Shown here: piece after piece, positions 19,946 through 29,403 of the stretch
How the letters are laid out: each line of letters begins with the position of its first letter
Numbering within the stretch: the first letter of the stretch is position 1
Assembly: GCF_004340665.1 (NCBI RefSeq)
Contig: NZ_SLWO01000005.1
Location: forward strand, 248,001-312,000
DNA from: Pedobacter psychrotolerans
GTDB lineage: Bacteria; Bacteroidota; Bacteroidia; Sphingobacteriales; Sphingobacteriaceae
Direction: 5' to 3'
Length of the DNA stretch: 64,000 nucleotides
Position numbers and translations under genes: made by a program
Notes under the pieces: generated by a model
The model's input: only the letters and a program-made list of their open reading frames with translations
Told to the model about the DNA's origin: nothing
The model's database searches: none

Positions 19946-20167
19946 CTATCTCGTAACTTGCTTAATAGCTTGATACAAGGCAATGCCAACACCCGCAAGT
20001 GCAAAAGCTGCTGTAATGATTTTGCTTTTACTGTTCCGATGCTCATCAATCTTATATCCAATAAAAGTTAATAACCCAATTGTAGCAATCATCTGGAAAC
20101 CTATAGCCGAGTATTTGGCGGCTGCATTAACCTTTTGCCCTGGATTTTCTTCCTTAGGATTTTCCAT
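19946..20167 (-). CDS. atpZ: AtpZ/AtpI family protein
   Basis: A 73-residue two-helix protein: AAKYSAIGFQMIATIGLLTFIGYKIDEHR followed by a second helix AAFALAGVGIALYQAIKQV. This pattern (YSxIGFQMxxxIxLxxxxGYxxDxx) is that of the small AtpZ-like ATPase subunit at the head of many atp operons, associated with Mg/Ca transport or Fo assembly. It is the first gene of the operon here. The 236 nt between it and the next gene contain no feature that I recognise. Confidence 0.85.
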   Translation of the reverse strand: MENPKEENPGQKVNAAAKYSAIGFQMIATIGLLTFIGYKIDEHRNSKSKIITAAFALAGVGIALYQAIKQVTR

Positions 20168-20275
20168 TTTTTAATAAGATAATTAAATTAACTTTGAATA
20201 ATTAAAATTTGTTGCCAAATAAATATTTTTCTATATATATTGTTTACGATATCAACTTAAAGAGATTTAGCATAA

Positions 20276-23050
20276 TTGAAAAAAAACGCAAACAAAAACT
20301 TAAATCCCTTCATCCTACTTTTTAGCTCACTTCTTATTTATGGCTGTGTTGCAAATAAAGATACCACAATAGACCGCAGGTTTCAAAACTTAACGGCAAG
20401 GTATAACTATATCTATAACTCAAAAGTTTTACTTACGGAACACAACGAGAGTTTATTACAAAGTTATACAGACAATTACGAAAAAATACTACCTGTTTAT
20501 CTTGATCCAGAGCCACAGGTAAATTTAGTGCTTACACCAGGCGTTGCCAACAAACAGCTCGACGAAGTAATTACAAAAGGTCAAACGATCATCAATGATA
20601 AAAGTTTTAGTAATTATATTGATGATGCCTACATGCTTTTGGGTAAAGCAAACTACCTTAAAAGAAACTATTTCATCGCATCAGAATATTTTGATTACAC
20701 CGCTAAAACATACAGCAATGATCTGAAAACTTTCATCATGGCCATGAACTGGAAAGCGCGTAGCCAGATGGAACTTAATAATATGGTATTTGCAGATAAA
20801 ATTCTGGATACCATGTTGCGTGCCGAAGACTTACTAAAAAAAGATCTGGCAGAGCCTTTGGCCACGACTGCCCAAATGAGGATTTACCAGAAAAGAAATA
20901 AAGAGGCTATTTTACTTCTTGAAAATGCAGTTAGGATTGGGGATGATAAACAATTGCGCATTCGCTGGAGATACATTTTAGCGCAGCTGCAGGAACAGGA
21001 AAACGATCTCCAAAATGCTTTCACCAATTATACCAAAGTTGAAAATAGCAATGCCCCTTTTGAAATGTACTTCCATGCCAATCTTCAGCGCATCAAGTTA
21101 AAGGCGTTAATTAGTGGTTATAAAGTTGATGAAGATACCGCATTACTAGCGCTATTAAAAGATGATAAAAACTTTGACTACACCGATCAAATATATTATC
21201 AGGTTGGAGAGCTATTTTCAAAAGAAGGCAACTTCACTAAAGCAGAAGAAAATTATTTAAAGTCGATACAGAAAAGCACTAAAAATCAAACGCAAAAAGC
21301 GTTATCATATTTAAGGGTTGCAGATTTAAATTTTAAAGAGTTCAACAAATACATTAAAGCCAAGCTTTATTATGATAGTACAGTAACCATTTTGCCTAAA
21401 AACTTCATTGATTACGATAACATCGTTAAAAAGGCGAATAATTTACAGTATCTGACTGATCGATTTACCATTATCTCCAGAGAGGATACAGCGCAGGCTT
21501 TTGCTAAACTTCCTTTAAGTGAAAGGGAGGCTAGAGTGAAAGCGCATTTCACTAAAAAAGTAGAAGTAGCCACAGCATCAATAACTGGTAATCAATTTTT
21601 AGACAATCCGGATTTCCCTAATCAGTCTTTAAATTCGGCCATAAGTAGCACTGGAAATACTTTTTATTTTAATAACAATGCAGCCATCAGTAATGGTTTT
21701 TCAGATTTTAAAAAACGTTGGGGAAACAGGCAGCTGGAAGATAACTGGAGACAAAGCACCCGATCATCAGCTCAGGAAAATAACCAGGTAATGTCTGGTG
21801 GTAAAGTTGCCAATGAAATTACGCCAGCAAATGAAGCCAACACGCAAACCGATCAGGACCAAACTTCTTTAGAAAAACAGTTCCTGAGTGCTTTACCAAC
21901 CACTCCTGAACTTATGCTGGCTTCAGATCAAAAAATAATTGATGCCTATTTTGAAATCGCCAGCTTTTATCAGCAGGAATTAAACGATAAAGCTGAAGCA
22001 AATAAAATTTATTTAATCTTATTATCCAGGTATCCTGAAAATAATCACCTGGCTGCCATTTATTATAGCTTATACCTTAATTTCCGTGGGATTGATGAAA
22101 ACAAATCCAATGAATACAAACAATTGGTGCTGACTAAATATCCACAAACTAATTTTGCTAAAACCCTTCTCGATCCTTCTTATTCTGCTAAACAAAGCGA
22201 ACTGGAAAATATTTCGATTAACAATTACAATGTTACGTTTGATGCCTATGCAAGAAAAGATTATCCAACGGTGATCAATCAGGCAAACATCAATATTTCA
22301 GCATCACCTGAGAACGGACTGGCACCACAATATGCTTACCTTAAAGCGATTGCTATTGGCCGAACATCAAAGTTAGATGGTTTATTGAAGGAGTTTAATT
22401 CGATCAATACGAATTATCCAAACGATATGATTATTACGCCGCTGGTACGTGATCACTTAAAATATATTGAAGCAAACCTGGAAGAATTTAAACAAAGACC
22501 GGTGGCATTAATCGACTTTGATTCTAAAGAACCACGTTTTGTAAGTCAGGCCAAACCTATTGCCGTTCCAGCCAAGCCTTTAAATACAGATATAAATGCC
22601 GCCATACCAGCGGTAGAAAAGCCAAAGGTTAATGATCCTGAAAAAGTAGCAGAGATTAAGCCTGTTGATATCAATAAGCCGGCGAGTATATTCAGTGATG
22701 CAAAATCTGAAGAATATTATTATGTAATTGATGTGGCAGATGCCACCTTAACGCTTAGTTCTTCACGCTTTGGAATTGGCCAATTTAACCGGGGTAATTA
22801 TCCTGATAATGATTTGGCGCATAAATTGATTGAGTTGGACAACGACCAGTTAATCTATATCACTAGCTTTATTGATTTGGAAGACGCCAAAATATATGAA
22901 TCAAGCATTTCAGGCCAATTGAAGAACATCATGAAAGTTCCGGCAAGTCTTTATAAAGGATTCATTATCAGCAGGGAAAACTTCGAAAAGCTTACCAATA
23001 GGCAACGTATAAATGAATATCTGGAGTTTTTAAAAGACAGTTATAAATAG
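20276..23050 (+). CDS. sprE: Type IX secretion/gliding TPR lipoprotein, SprE/PorW family
   Basis: A 924-residue lipoprotein: signal peptide ending LIYGC with the lipidated Cys at residue 24, then RRFQNLTARYNYIYNSKVLL, which is characteristic of SprE/PorW. TPR-like helical repeats follow through about residue 730. A small C-terminal domain (about 800-920) has YYYVIDVADATLTLSSSRFGIGQFNR. In relatives, SprE/PorW links outer-membrane T9SS parts to the GldK/GldN ring and is needed for secretion and gliding. The start is TTG: no ATG occurs for over 100 codons and the signal peptide begins there. gldKLMN lies 6 kb downstream on the other strand. Confidence 0.9.
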   Translation: MKKNANKNLNPFILLFSSLLIYGCVANKDTTIDRRFQNLTARYNYIYNSKVLLTEHNESLLQSYTDNYEKILPVYLDPEPQVNLVLTPGVANKQLDEVITKGQTIINDKSFSNYIDDAYMLLGKANYLKRNYFIASEYFDYTAKTYSNDLKTFIMAMNWKARSQMELNNMVFADKILDTMLRAEDLLKKDLAEPLATTAQMRIYQKRNKEAILLLENAVRIGDDKQLRIRWRYILAQLQEQENDLQNAFTNYTKVENSNAPFEMYFHANLQRIKLKALISGYKVDEDTALLALLKDDKNFDYTDQIYYQVGELFSKEGNFTKAEENYLKSIQKSTKNQTQKALSYLRVADLNFKEFNKYIKAKLYYDSTVTILPKNFIDYDNIVKKANNLQYLTDRFTIISREDTAQAFAKLPLSEREARVKAHFTKKVEVATASITGNQFLDNPDFPNQSLNSAISSTGNTFYFNNNAAISNGFSDFKKRWGNRQLEDNWRQSTRSSAQENNQVMSGGKVANEITPANEANTQTDQDQTSLEKQFLSALPTTPELMLASDQKIIDAYFEIASFYQQELNDKAEANKIYLILLSRYPENNHLAAIYYSLYLNFRGIDENKSNEYKQLVLTKYPQTNFAKTLLDPSYSAKQSELENISINNYNVTFDAYARKDYPTVINQANINISASPENGLAPQYAYLKAIAIGRTSKLDGLLKEFNSINTNYPNDMIITPLVRDHLKYIEANLEEFKQRPVALIDFDSKEPRFVSQAKPIAVPAKPLNTDINAAIPAVEKPKVNDPEKVAEIKPVDINKPASIFSDAKSEEYYYVIDVADATLTLSSSRFGIGQFNRGNYPDNDLAHKLIELDNDQLIYITSFIDLEDAKIYESSISGQLKNIMKVPASLYKGFIISRENFEKLTNRQRINEYLEFLKDSYK

Positions 23051-23099
23051 AACTATACGCTTAATAAAAAGCAGAAAGGTTCATTTCTTTAAAAATTAA

Positions 23100-23107
23100 T
23101 AAATTTG
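23100..23107 (+). promoter_or_regulatory. -7 promoter element for the PBP gene
   Basis: TAAATTTG, a perfect TAnnTTTG, 53 nt before the ATG at 23161, in the gap after sprE. Confidence 0.45.
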
Positions 23108-23160
23108 CAGCTTAAAATCGGCTTGGTAGCACGCCTTTTTTGAACTAATTACAACACAAA

Positions 23161-25383
23161 ATGAATAAATCCCTTTCTGAACAAGAAACAAAAAAATACA
23201 GTTTAATCATTTGGAAAATACTCATCACAGGAATAGCGCTATTTGCTATTTTTATTTCCATGATTGGTTTAGGTCTTTTCGGTGAACTGCCTTCTTTCCG
23301 AGATATTGAGCATCCAAAAAGCAATCAGGCATCAGAAATTATCGCTGAAGACGGCCGTCCACTCGGAACTTATTTCGTACAAAACCGATCCAATGTTACC
23401 TATAAAGATATTTCTGAAAATGTAATTAACGGACTAATTGCCACAGAAGACACGCGTTTTAAAGAACACTCCGGAATTGATTTTAAACGTACATTTACCA
23501 TCATCGGTTATAACCTGATTGGGAAAAAACAAGGTGCCAGTACTATTACCCAACAGTTAGCGAAAAACCTTTTTCCGAGAGAGTCTAACCTTAACTTTTT
23601 TTCATTGGTACTCACCAAATTTAAGGAGTGGATTGTTGCTGTTAAACTGGAGAGAAATTATACTAAAGAAGAGATCATCACCATGTATTTAAATACAGTT
23701 GATTTTGGTAACCAGGCCTATGGAATAAAATCAGCTGCCAGAGTTTATTTTAATACTACTCCTGATAAGTTAACTTTAACACAAGCTGCTACCTTAGTTG
23801 GGATGCAAAAAGGAATTACCATGTACTCTCCTACCCGGCATCCGGAGCGCTCAAGAGACCGTAGAAATACTGTAATGGCTATGATGGTGAAATCAGAATT
23901 ATTGAGTCAGCAGGAATTTGAAGAACAAAAAGATAAACCTCTGGGCTTAAAATTTAACGCAGCCACTGTTAATGATGGTATTGCGCCTTATTTTAGGTCT
24001 GTTTTAAAAAATGATATTAAAAACATCTTTCAGGAACAAGGCATTACCAAGCCTGATGGATCGGCATATGATTTGGATCGCGATGGATTAAAAATTTATA
24101 CGACGATTAATTACGATATGCAAAAATATGCCGAAGAGGCACAAAAAGAATACATGAAAGTTTTGCAGGCACAGTTTTTAGCAAGCTGGAGAGGAAGAAA
24201 TCCTTTTAAAGGCAAAGATTTACAAATTCAGCAAGGTATTAAGAGGTCTGACCGATATAAATCTTTAAAGCTGGAAGGGAAATCTGAAGAGGAGATTAAA
24301 GACGATTTTAATACCAAAACAGAAATGACCATCTTCACCTGGAAAGGTAATGTAGATACGGTGATGAAGCCAATTGACTCTGTTCGTTATTATAAAATGT
24401 TACTGCGTAATGCCATGATGACCATGGATCCAACCAATGGCCATGTTAAAGCTTGGGTTGGTGGGATTAATTACGAGCACTTTAAATATGATCAGGTTAA
24501 AATGGGAACAAGGCAGGTAGGCTCAACAGCTAAACCATTTACTTATGCCGTGGCCATTGAAAACGGATATTCACCATGTTTTACAGTAGCAAATGTTCCG
24601 GTAACTATTGATGGTTATGGCGAACCATGGACACCAAAATCTTCAGGAAAACCACTTGCGGGTTCAATTACACTTCAAAAAGCATTGGCATTTTCTCAAA
24701 ACTATGTTACAGCATACCTCATGAAACAGGTTGGCCCCGTTGCAGTTTCTACCTTAGCCACCAAAATGGGCATTCCGAATGTTCCGGCTTATCCTTCAAT
24801 TGCCTTAGGCACATTCGATTCATCAATTTATAATATGGTTGGTGCTTATGGCGCATTTGCGAATAAAGGTGTTTACACGAAGCCAATCTATCTGCTTAAA
24901 ATCGAAGATAAGAATGGTGTGGTGCTATTTTCACAAAAAGAAATACCCAAGCCTATTATGAGTGAAGAGGTAGCTTACGTGATGACGAGAATGCTTAAAG
25001 GTGTAGTTTCCGGTGGTACAGGTTCGAGGCTAAACTATAAATATAAAGTCAATGCCCCAATAGGTGGAAAAACAGGTACCACACAAAATAACTCAGATGG
25101 TTGGTTTATGGCCATTACGCCTCAGTTGGTGACTGGTGTTTGGACAGGTTGTGAAGACCGTGCCTTTCACTTTATTAGTACCAGCCAGGGTGAAGGTGCC
25201 AATACAGCGTTACCCATTTTTGCTGGTTTTATTAAAAGGGTTTATGCTAATCCTTCATTAAAAATAAGTCATGCTGATTTTGATGTACCTAAATCGGGGG
25301 TTTCTATTACTTATGATTGTAACCAGTATCAGCAACAGCAGGAAGAAACAAACCCTGAACTAGATGAAAAATTAGGTTTTTAA
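23161..25383 (+). CDS. Class A penicillin-binding protein (PBP1A-like)
   Basis: A bifunctional peptidoglycan synthase of 740 residues. One membrane anchor lies at about 15-42. The GT51 glycosyltransferase domain follows, with IATEDTRFKEHSGIDF near residue 97 (catalytic Glu), QGASTITQQLAKNLF and KEWIVAVKLERNYTKEEI. The transpeptidase domain has the three active-site motifs: GSTAKPF (SxxK, about 455), SQNYV (SxN) and GGKTGTT (about 634). It polymerises and cross-links murein in the periplasm. It lies downstream of sprE and upstream of uvrC. ponA/mrcA-type; I leave the symbol blank because paralogues are usual. Confidence 0.96.
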   Translation: MNKSLSEQETKKYSLIIWKILITGIALFAIFISMIGLGLFGELPSFRDIEHPKSNQASEIIAEDGRPLGTYFVQNRSNVTYKDISENVINGLIATEDTRFKEHSGIDFKRTFTIIGYNLIGKKQGASTITQQLAKNLFPRESNLNFFSLVLTKFKEWIVAVKLERNYTKEEIITMYLNTVDFGNQAYGIKSAARVYFNTTPDKLTLTQAATLVGMQKGITMYSPTRHPERSRDRRNTVMAMMVKSELLSQQEFEEQKDKPLGLKFNAATVNDGIAPYFRSVLKNDIKNIFQEQGITKPDGSAYDLDRDGLKIYTTINYDMQKYAEEAQKEYMKVLQAQFLASWRGRNPFKGKDLQIQQGIKRSDRYKSLKLEGKSEEEIKDDFNTKTEMTIFTWKGNVDTVMKPIDSVRYYKMLLRNAMMTMDPTNGHVKAWVGGINYEHFKYDQVKMGTRQVGSTAKPFTYAVAIENGYSPCFTVANVPVTIDGYGEPWTPKSSGKPLAGSITLQKALAFSQNYVTAYLMKQVGPVAVSTLATKMGIPNVPAYPSIALGTFDSSIYNMVGAYGAFANKGVYTKPIYLLKIEDKNGVVLFSQKEIPKPIMSEEVAYVMTRMLKGVVSGGTGSRLNYKYKVNAPIGGKTGTTQNNSDGWFMAITPQLVTGVWTGCEDRAFHFISTSQGEGANTALPIFAGFIKRVYANPSLKISHADFDVPKSGVSITYDCNQYQQQQEETNPELDEKLGF

Positions 25384-25496
25384 CGCCTCACTGTATGCAT
25401 GCGTTTAAAGTATTAATAAATGCTATAATCGCCGAACAAAATTAATTCCTAATCCGTTTTTAGGTAAAGTTTCCCTTTAACTCTATTATTGAAAGC

Positions 25497-27299
25497 ATGA
25501 GCAGTTTCGACCATAAAACAGCATTAACGGCTATTCCTCATAAACCAGGCGTTTACCAATACTGGGATGTGGATGGAAAGTTAATGTACATTGGTAAAGC
25601 AAAAGATCTTCGAAACCGTGTTGGCTCCTATTTCAATAGTGATAAGCAACAGTTTAATGGAAAAACGAGGGTGTTGGTTTCTAAAATCAGGAAGATCACC
25701 TTTACCATTGTTGATACTGAAATTGATGCCTGGTTATTGGAAAATAGCTTAATTAAAAAGCATCAGCCAAAATTTAATATCAATTTAAAGGATGACAAAA
25801 CTTATCCATGGATTATTGTTAAAAACGAACCATATCCCAGAATCTACTGGACTAGAAAAGTAATCAAGGATGGGTCTACCTATTTTGGCCCTTATGGATC
25901 GATTGGGATGATGCACACCATTTTAGATCTAATTAAAGAGACTTATCCACTCAGAACATGTACTTTACCCTTGAACGATAAAAATATTGCTGAGGGAAAA
26001 TTCAAAGTTTGTTTAGAATACCAGATTGGTAATTGCAAAGGACCTTGTCAGGCTTATCAAACAGAATCAGATTATGATAAAAACATAGGCGAGATTAAGG
26101 AAATTCTGAATGGAAAGATTGGCAATGTGATACGAGATGTTAAAGGAATTATTAAATCTGCATCTGAAGATTTAAATTTCGAACTGGCACATCAATACTC
26201 CAGGAGGCTACAAGTTTTAGAAAAATACCAAAGTAAATCGACCGTTGTAAACAGTGCCATTACAAATGTAGATGTGGTGAGTATCGCTTCTGATGAACGA
26301 TATGCATTTGTCAACTATCTTAAGGTAATGAATGGAACTATTATTCAAACCCAAACCATTGAGATTAAAAAACTGCTTGATGAAAGCGACGATGAGTTAT
26401 TAATTACAGCCATGCTGGAATTCAGAACAAAGTTTAACAGCACATCTAAAGAAATCATTGTCCCGTTTGAGCTTTCATTAGAAGATGAAAACTTAAAATT
26501 TACGGTGCCCAAACTGGGAGAAAAAAAGAAGTTATTAGAACTTTCGCAAAAGAATGTATTGTTCTTCAAAAAAGAAAAGCTGAATCAATATGAGAAGTTA
26601 AATCCGGATTTAAGGACTGACCGCATTCTCACCACCATGCAAAATGATTTACGATTAACCCAATTGCCAAAGCATATCGAATGCTTTGATAACTCCAACT
26701 TTCAGGGCAAGTACCCCGTTTCTGCGATTGTGGTATTTAAAGATGCCAAACCATCTAAAAAAGATTACCGCCATTTTAACGTGAAAACAGTTGAAGGACC
26801 CAATGATTTTGCAACAATGGAGGAGGCTGTTTTTAGGCGTTACAGAAGAATGTTGGAAGAAGATCAATCCTTGCCACAATTGATCATCATCGATGGTGGT
26901 AAAGGCCAACTCTCGTCTGCAGTTAAAAGCCTTAAATTGTTAGGAATTGAAAATAAAGTTACTGTGATCGGTATTGCTAAAAGATTGGAAGAATTATTCT
27001 ACCCCGGAGATTCGTACCCACTATACTTAGATAAGAAATCAGAAACCTTAAAAATCATTCAACAACTTCGTGATGAAGCGCACAGGTTTGGCATTACCTT
27101 CCACCGCAAGAAACGAGATCAAGGTACTTTGAAAACAGAACTCGAACAGATTGAAGGTATCGGCAAAACAACTGCCGATAGATTATTAACTCATTTCAAA
27201 TCGGTTAAAAAAATAAAAGAGGCTACAGAAAAAGAGCTGGCAGAAATCCTCAACAAAAAGCAAGTTGTTACTTTGCTAAATCACTTTAAGGAAGCATAA
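25497..27299 (+). CDS. uvrC: UvrABC system protein C
   Basis: Endonuclease that makes both incisions in nucleotide excision repair. Domain order is complete: GIY-YIG domain (PGVYQYW...LMYIGKAKDLRNRV) at about 15-95, a Cys-rich segment, a UVR helical hairpin near 205-235 for UvrB contact, the RNase H-like half with ECFDNSNFQGKYPVSAIVVF and IIIDGGKGQLSSA, and a C-terminal helix-hairpin-helix with IEGIGKTTADRLLTHF. 600 residues, normal. Stands between the PBP and nuclease-inhibitor genes. Confidence 0.98.
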   Translation: MSSFDHKTALTAIPHKPGVYQYWDVDGKLMYIGKAKDLRNRVGSYFNSDKQQFNGKTRVLVSKIRKITFTIVDTEIDAWLLENSLIKKHQPKFNINLKDDKTYPWIIVKNEPYPRIYWTRKVIKDGSTYFGPYGSIGMMHTILDLIKETYPLRTCTLPLNDKNIAEGKFKVCLEYQIGNCKGPCQAYQTESDYDKNIGEIKEILNGKIGNVIRDVKGIIKSASEDLNFELAHQYSRRLQVLEKYQSKSTVVNSAITNVDVVSIASDERYAFVNYLKVMNGTIIQTQTIEIKKLLDESDDELLITAMLEFRTKFNSTSKEIIVPFELSLEDENLKFTVPKLGEKKKLLELSQKNVLFFKKEKLNQYEKLNPDLRTDRILTTMQNDLRLTQLPKHIECFDNSNFQGKYPVSAIVVFKDAKPSKKDYRHFNVKTVEGPNDFATMEEAVFRRYRRMLEEDQSLPQLIIIDGGKGQLSSAVKSLKLLGIENKVTVIGIAKRLEELFYPGDSYPLYLDKKSETLKIIQQLRDEAHRFGITFHRKKRDQGTLKTELEQIEGIGKTTADRLLTHFKSVKKIKEATEKELAEILNKKQVVTLLNHFKEA

Positions 27300-27354
27300 A
27301 TTCAGATCGTAAACCACAATGTCTTTGAGCTAAAGGTTAACACAATCTTAATCT

Positions 27355-27362
27355 TACCTTTG
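27355..27362 (+). promoter_or_regulatory. -7 promoter element for the NuiA-like / nuclease genes
   Basis: TACCTTTG, a perfect TAnnTTTG, 68 nt before the ATG of the inhibitor-like gene. A TTTG at 27324-27327 is 27 nt upstream, too far for the usual -33 spacing, so only the -7 element is convincing. Confidence 0.45.
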
Positions 27363-27430
27363 TTTCACTTCCATATTTTTTCTTTAAATTAGGCTTGTTA
27401 ATATCAGTAAACATCATCCCCTAATTTTAC

Positions 27431-27829
27431 ATGAATAACAACATCCTGGCTATAATGACCAAACTTTTATTGGGTGCATTATACTTTACCGAAACGGAAA
27501 GCCCTTTTACAGTGGCCGACTGGGGCAAAATTCCTCCTACAGAATTATTATCAAAAATTGCCACACATTACCATTCGACTCCATCTAACTTAAAACAGAT
27601 CAATCCAGCTGATTTTTTCAATCATTTAATTTCCAAGGTAGATCCATCTGATGCACCCATGGTTGAAAATGCAAAGAAAATTCAGACCATCTATACCCAC
27701 TTAGAACAAAACCTATCCAGCCTTAAGGTAATCAGAATAGAGGGCGCTAGCAGAATTCCGGTGTTAATTACCGGCTATTTACCAGATGGCACCTGCGTGG
27801 TGATTGAAACCCTCGCAGTAGAAACCTAA
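27431..27829 (+). CDS. Nuclease A inhibitor-like protein (NuiA family)
   Basis: A 132-residue protein without signal peptide, resembling the cyanobacterial nuclease inhibitor NuiA. The N-terminal block LLLGALYFTETESPFTVADW corresponds to the NuiA segment of the form GLLFxSESxxPFxVxxW. The central AHYHSTPSNLKQINPADFF corresponds to the HP..TP.E..D.FF region, and the C-terminus LKVIRIEGASRIPVLITGY...ETLAVET matches the beta-sheet ending in VVET. NuiA binds and blocks a DNA/RNA non-specific endonuclease. The next gene, 37 nt downstream, encodes exactly that nuclease type, which strengthens the call. Match made from memory, not by alignment. Confidence 0.78.
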   Translation: MNNNILAIMTKLLLGALYFTETESPFTVADWGKIPPTELLSKIATHYHSTPSNLKQINPADFFNHLISKVDPSDAPMVENAKKIQTIYTHLEQNLSSLKVIRIEGASRIPVLITGYLPDGTCVVIETLAVET

Positions 27830-27866
27830 GAAATCAATTCCATTCAAAACCATATCCCAAACAAAA

Positions 27867-29240
27867 ATGAAAGCACTAAAAAAATTAAGCTTAATGGCCA
27901 TGTTGTGCCTTGGCCTGGCTGCCTGTAAAAAAGAAAATCAAATTCAGCCAGAAACAACTCTATTTGAACAAAAATTAAACAACAAAGCAGTTACTGCCAG
28001 TGCCCAGGCAATTGCTGCTGGTTTTCCAGAAAACTTTGAATCCGGTTCAAAAACAAGCTACACTACGGCATCAATCACTTTAAGTAGTGGAAGCTGGAAT
28101 CTTAACGATGCCTTGATCGGCAACCTTGCAGCAGACGCGAAGAATGGCAGTCAATCCGTTCGCATCCGGAATACTGGCATATTAAGCATGAATTTCGATG
28201 TAAATGGTGCTGATGTAGTGAGTATTGCCCATGCTAAATATGGTACAGATGCAAGCAGTACCTGGCAGCTTTGGTATTCAACAAACGGTGGTTCGAGTTG
28301 GCAACAATCTGGTAGCACAGTTACCAGTAGCACCACAACATTGTCTACCATAACCTTTAACACAACAATTTCTGGCAATGTCCGTTTTCAAATCCGTAAA
28401 ATTAGCGGCGGTACAGCACGCATTAACATAGATGATTTTAGCATTTCTACTGGCGGCGGCACCACTACTCCTCCTACTACAACCCCTGGAGATAATAGCC
28501 ACCTTCTACTTGGAAATCCAAGCAATGCTGTTGCAAGCACCTCATATCCTGAAAATTATTTAATGGAACGTACTTATTATACAAGTTCTTACAGCAAAAG
28601 CAGGGCTACACCAAACTGGGTGAGCTGGCATATCGGGTCATCTGATTTGGGTTCTGCATCTCGTCAGGATGATTTCAGGGCTGATAATACCTTACCTTCA
28701 GGCTGGTATCAGGTATCAAACAGTAGCTATTCGGGTTCTGGTTTTGATCGTGGACACAATTGCCCTTCGGCAGATAGAACATCTTCAGTTACTGCAAACT
28801 CTTCTACCTTTTTAATGAGTAATATGATGCCGCAAGCACCTAATAATAACCAGGGGCCATGGGCTGATTTGGAAAATTACACCCGTTCATTGGTAACAGC
28901 AGGAAACGAAGTTTATGTTATTTGTGGTTCTTACGGATCAGGTGGAACAGGAAGTAATGGTGGCACTACTTATACCATTGATAACGGACGGGTTAATGTG
29001 CCTTCCAATACCTGGAAAGTTATCTTAGTACTATCAAATGGCAATAACGATTTAAACCGTATAACATCTACCACGAGGGTAATTACTGTAAACATGCCAA
29101 ATACAAATGGTTTAAATACAAACTGGAAAACCTATCGTACCAGTGTTAATGCGGTTGAATCTGCCACAGGTTATGATCTTTTATCAAATGTGCCTGTAGC
29201 GATTCAAAATGCGATTGAATCAGCAACAGATAATTTATAA
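27867..29240 (+). CDS. DNA/RNA non-specific endonuclease, predicted surface lipoprotein
   Basis: A 457-residue exported nuclease. The signal peptide ends GLAAC with lipidated Cys20, then KKEN. Residues about 50-195 form a beta-rich domain (ENFESGSKTSYTTASITLSSGSWNLND) like those appended to Bacteroidota secreted enzymes. A Thr/Pro/Gly linker follows (about 197-212). The C-terminal NUC domain has FDRGHNCPSADR (D294-R-G-H297, the DRGH active-site motif) and SNMMPQAPNNNQGPW, which supplies the metal-binding Asn. The enzyme should degrade extracellular DNA and RNA. A cognate inhibitor-like gene lies immediately upstream. A strong hairpin at 29289-29319 and a terminator at 29371-29402 follow. Confidence 0.92.
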   Translation: MKALKKLSLMAMLCLGLAACKKENQIQPETTLFEQKLNNKAVTASAQAIAAGFPENFESGSKTSYTTASITLSSGSWNLNDALIGNLAADAKNGSQSVRIRNTGILSMNFDVNGADVVSIAHAKYGTDASSTWQLWYSTNGGSSWQQSGSTVTSSTTTLSTITFNTTISGNVRFQIRKISGGTARINIDDFSISTGGGTTTPPTTTPGDNSHLLLGNPSNAVASTSYPENYLMERTYYTSSYSKSRATPNWVSWHIGSSDLGSASRQDDFRADNTLPSGWYQVSNSSYSGSGFDRGHNCPSADRTSSVTANSSTFLMSNMMPQAPNNNQGPWADLENYTRSLVTAGNEVYVICGSYGSGGTGSNGGTTYTIDNGRVNVPSNTWKVILVLSNGNNDLNRITSTTRVITVNMPNTNGLNTNWKTYRTSVNAVESATGYDLLSNVPVAIQNAIESATDNL

Positions 29241-29288
29241 ATCGGCTTTTTATTACAAATGGCTTTATAATGAAAGTGAAACAAAGCA

Positions 29289-29319
29289 GCAATGTTTGCT
29301 AAATCCCAGCAGACATTGC
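29289..29319. repeat. Long hairpin after the nuclease gene
   Basis: A 12-bp stem, GCAATGTTTGCT against AGCAGACATTGC (one G-U pair), with a 7-nt loop. No T-run follows directly. It may stabilise the mRNA 3' end, or it may be a dispersed palindrome. Confidence 0.6.
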
Positions 29320-29370
29320 GCTTTAAAATTACGATACTTTGTATTATTATTTTAAAAAGATTGGCATAAC

Positions 29371-29402
29371 AAAAAAGGCTTCGAAAATTCGAAGCCTTTT
29401 TT
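29371..29402. terminator. Bidirectional terminator between the nuclease gene and gldN
   Basis: Perfect 15-bp arms (AAAAAAGGCTTCGAA and its complement at 29388-29402) with a 2-nt centre and A/T runs on both sides. It sits one base from the gldN stop. Confidence 0.85.
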
Positions 29403-29403
29403 G

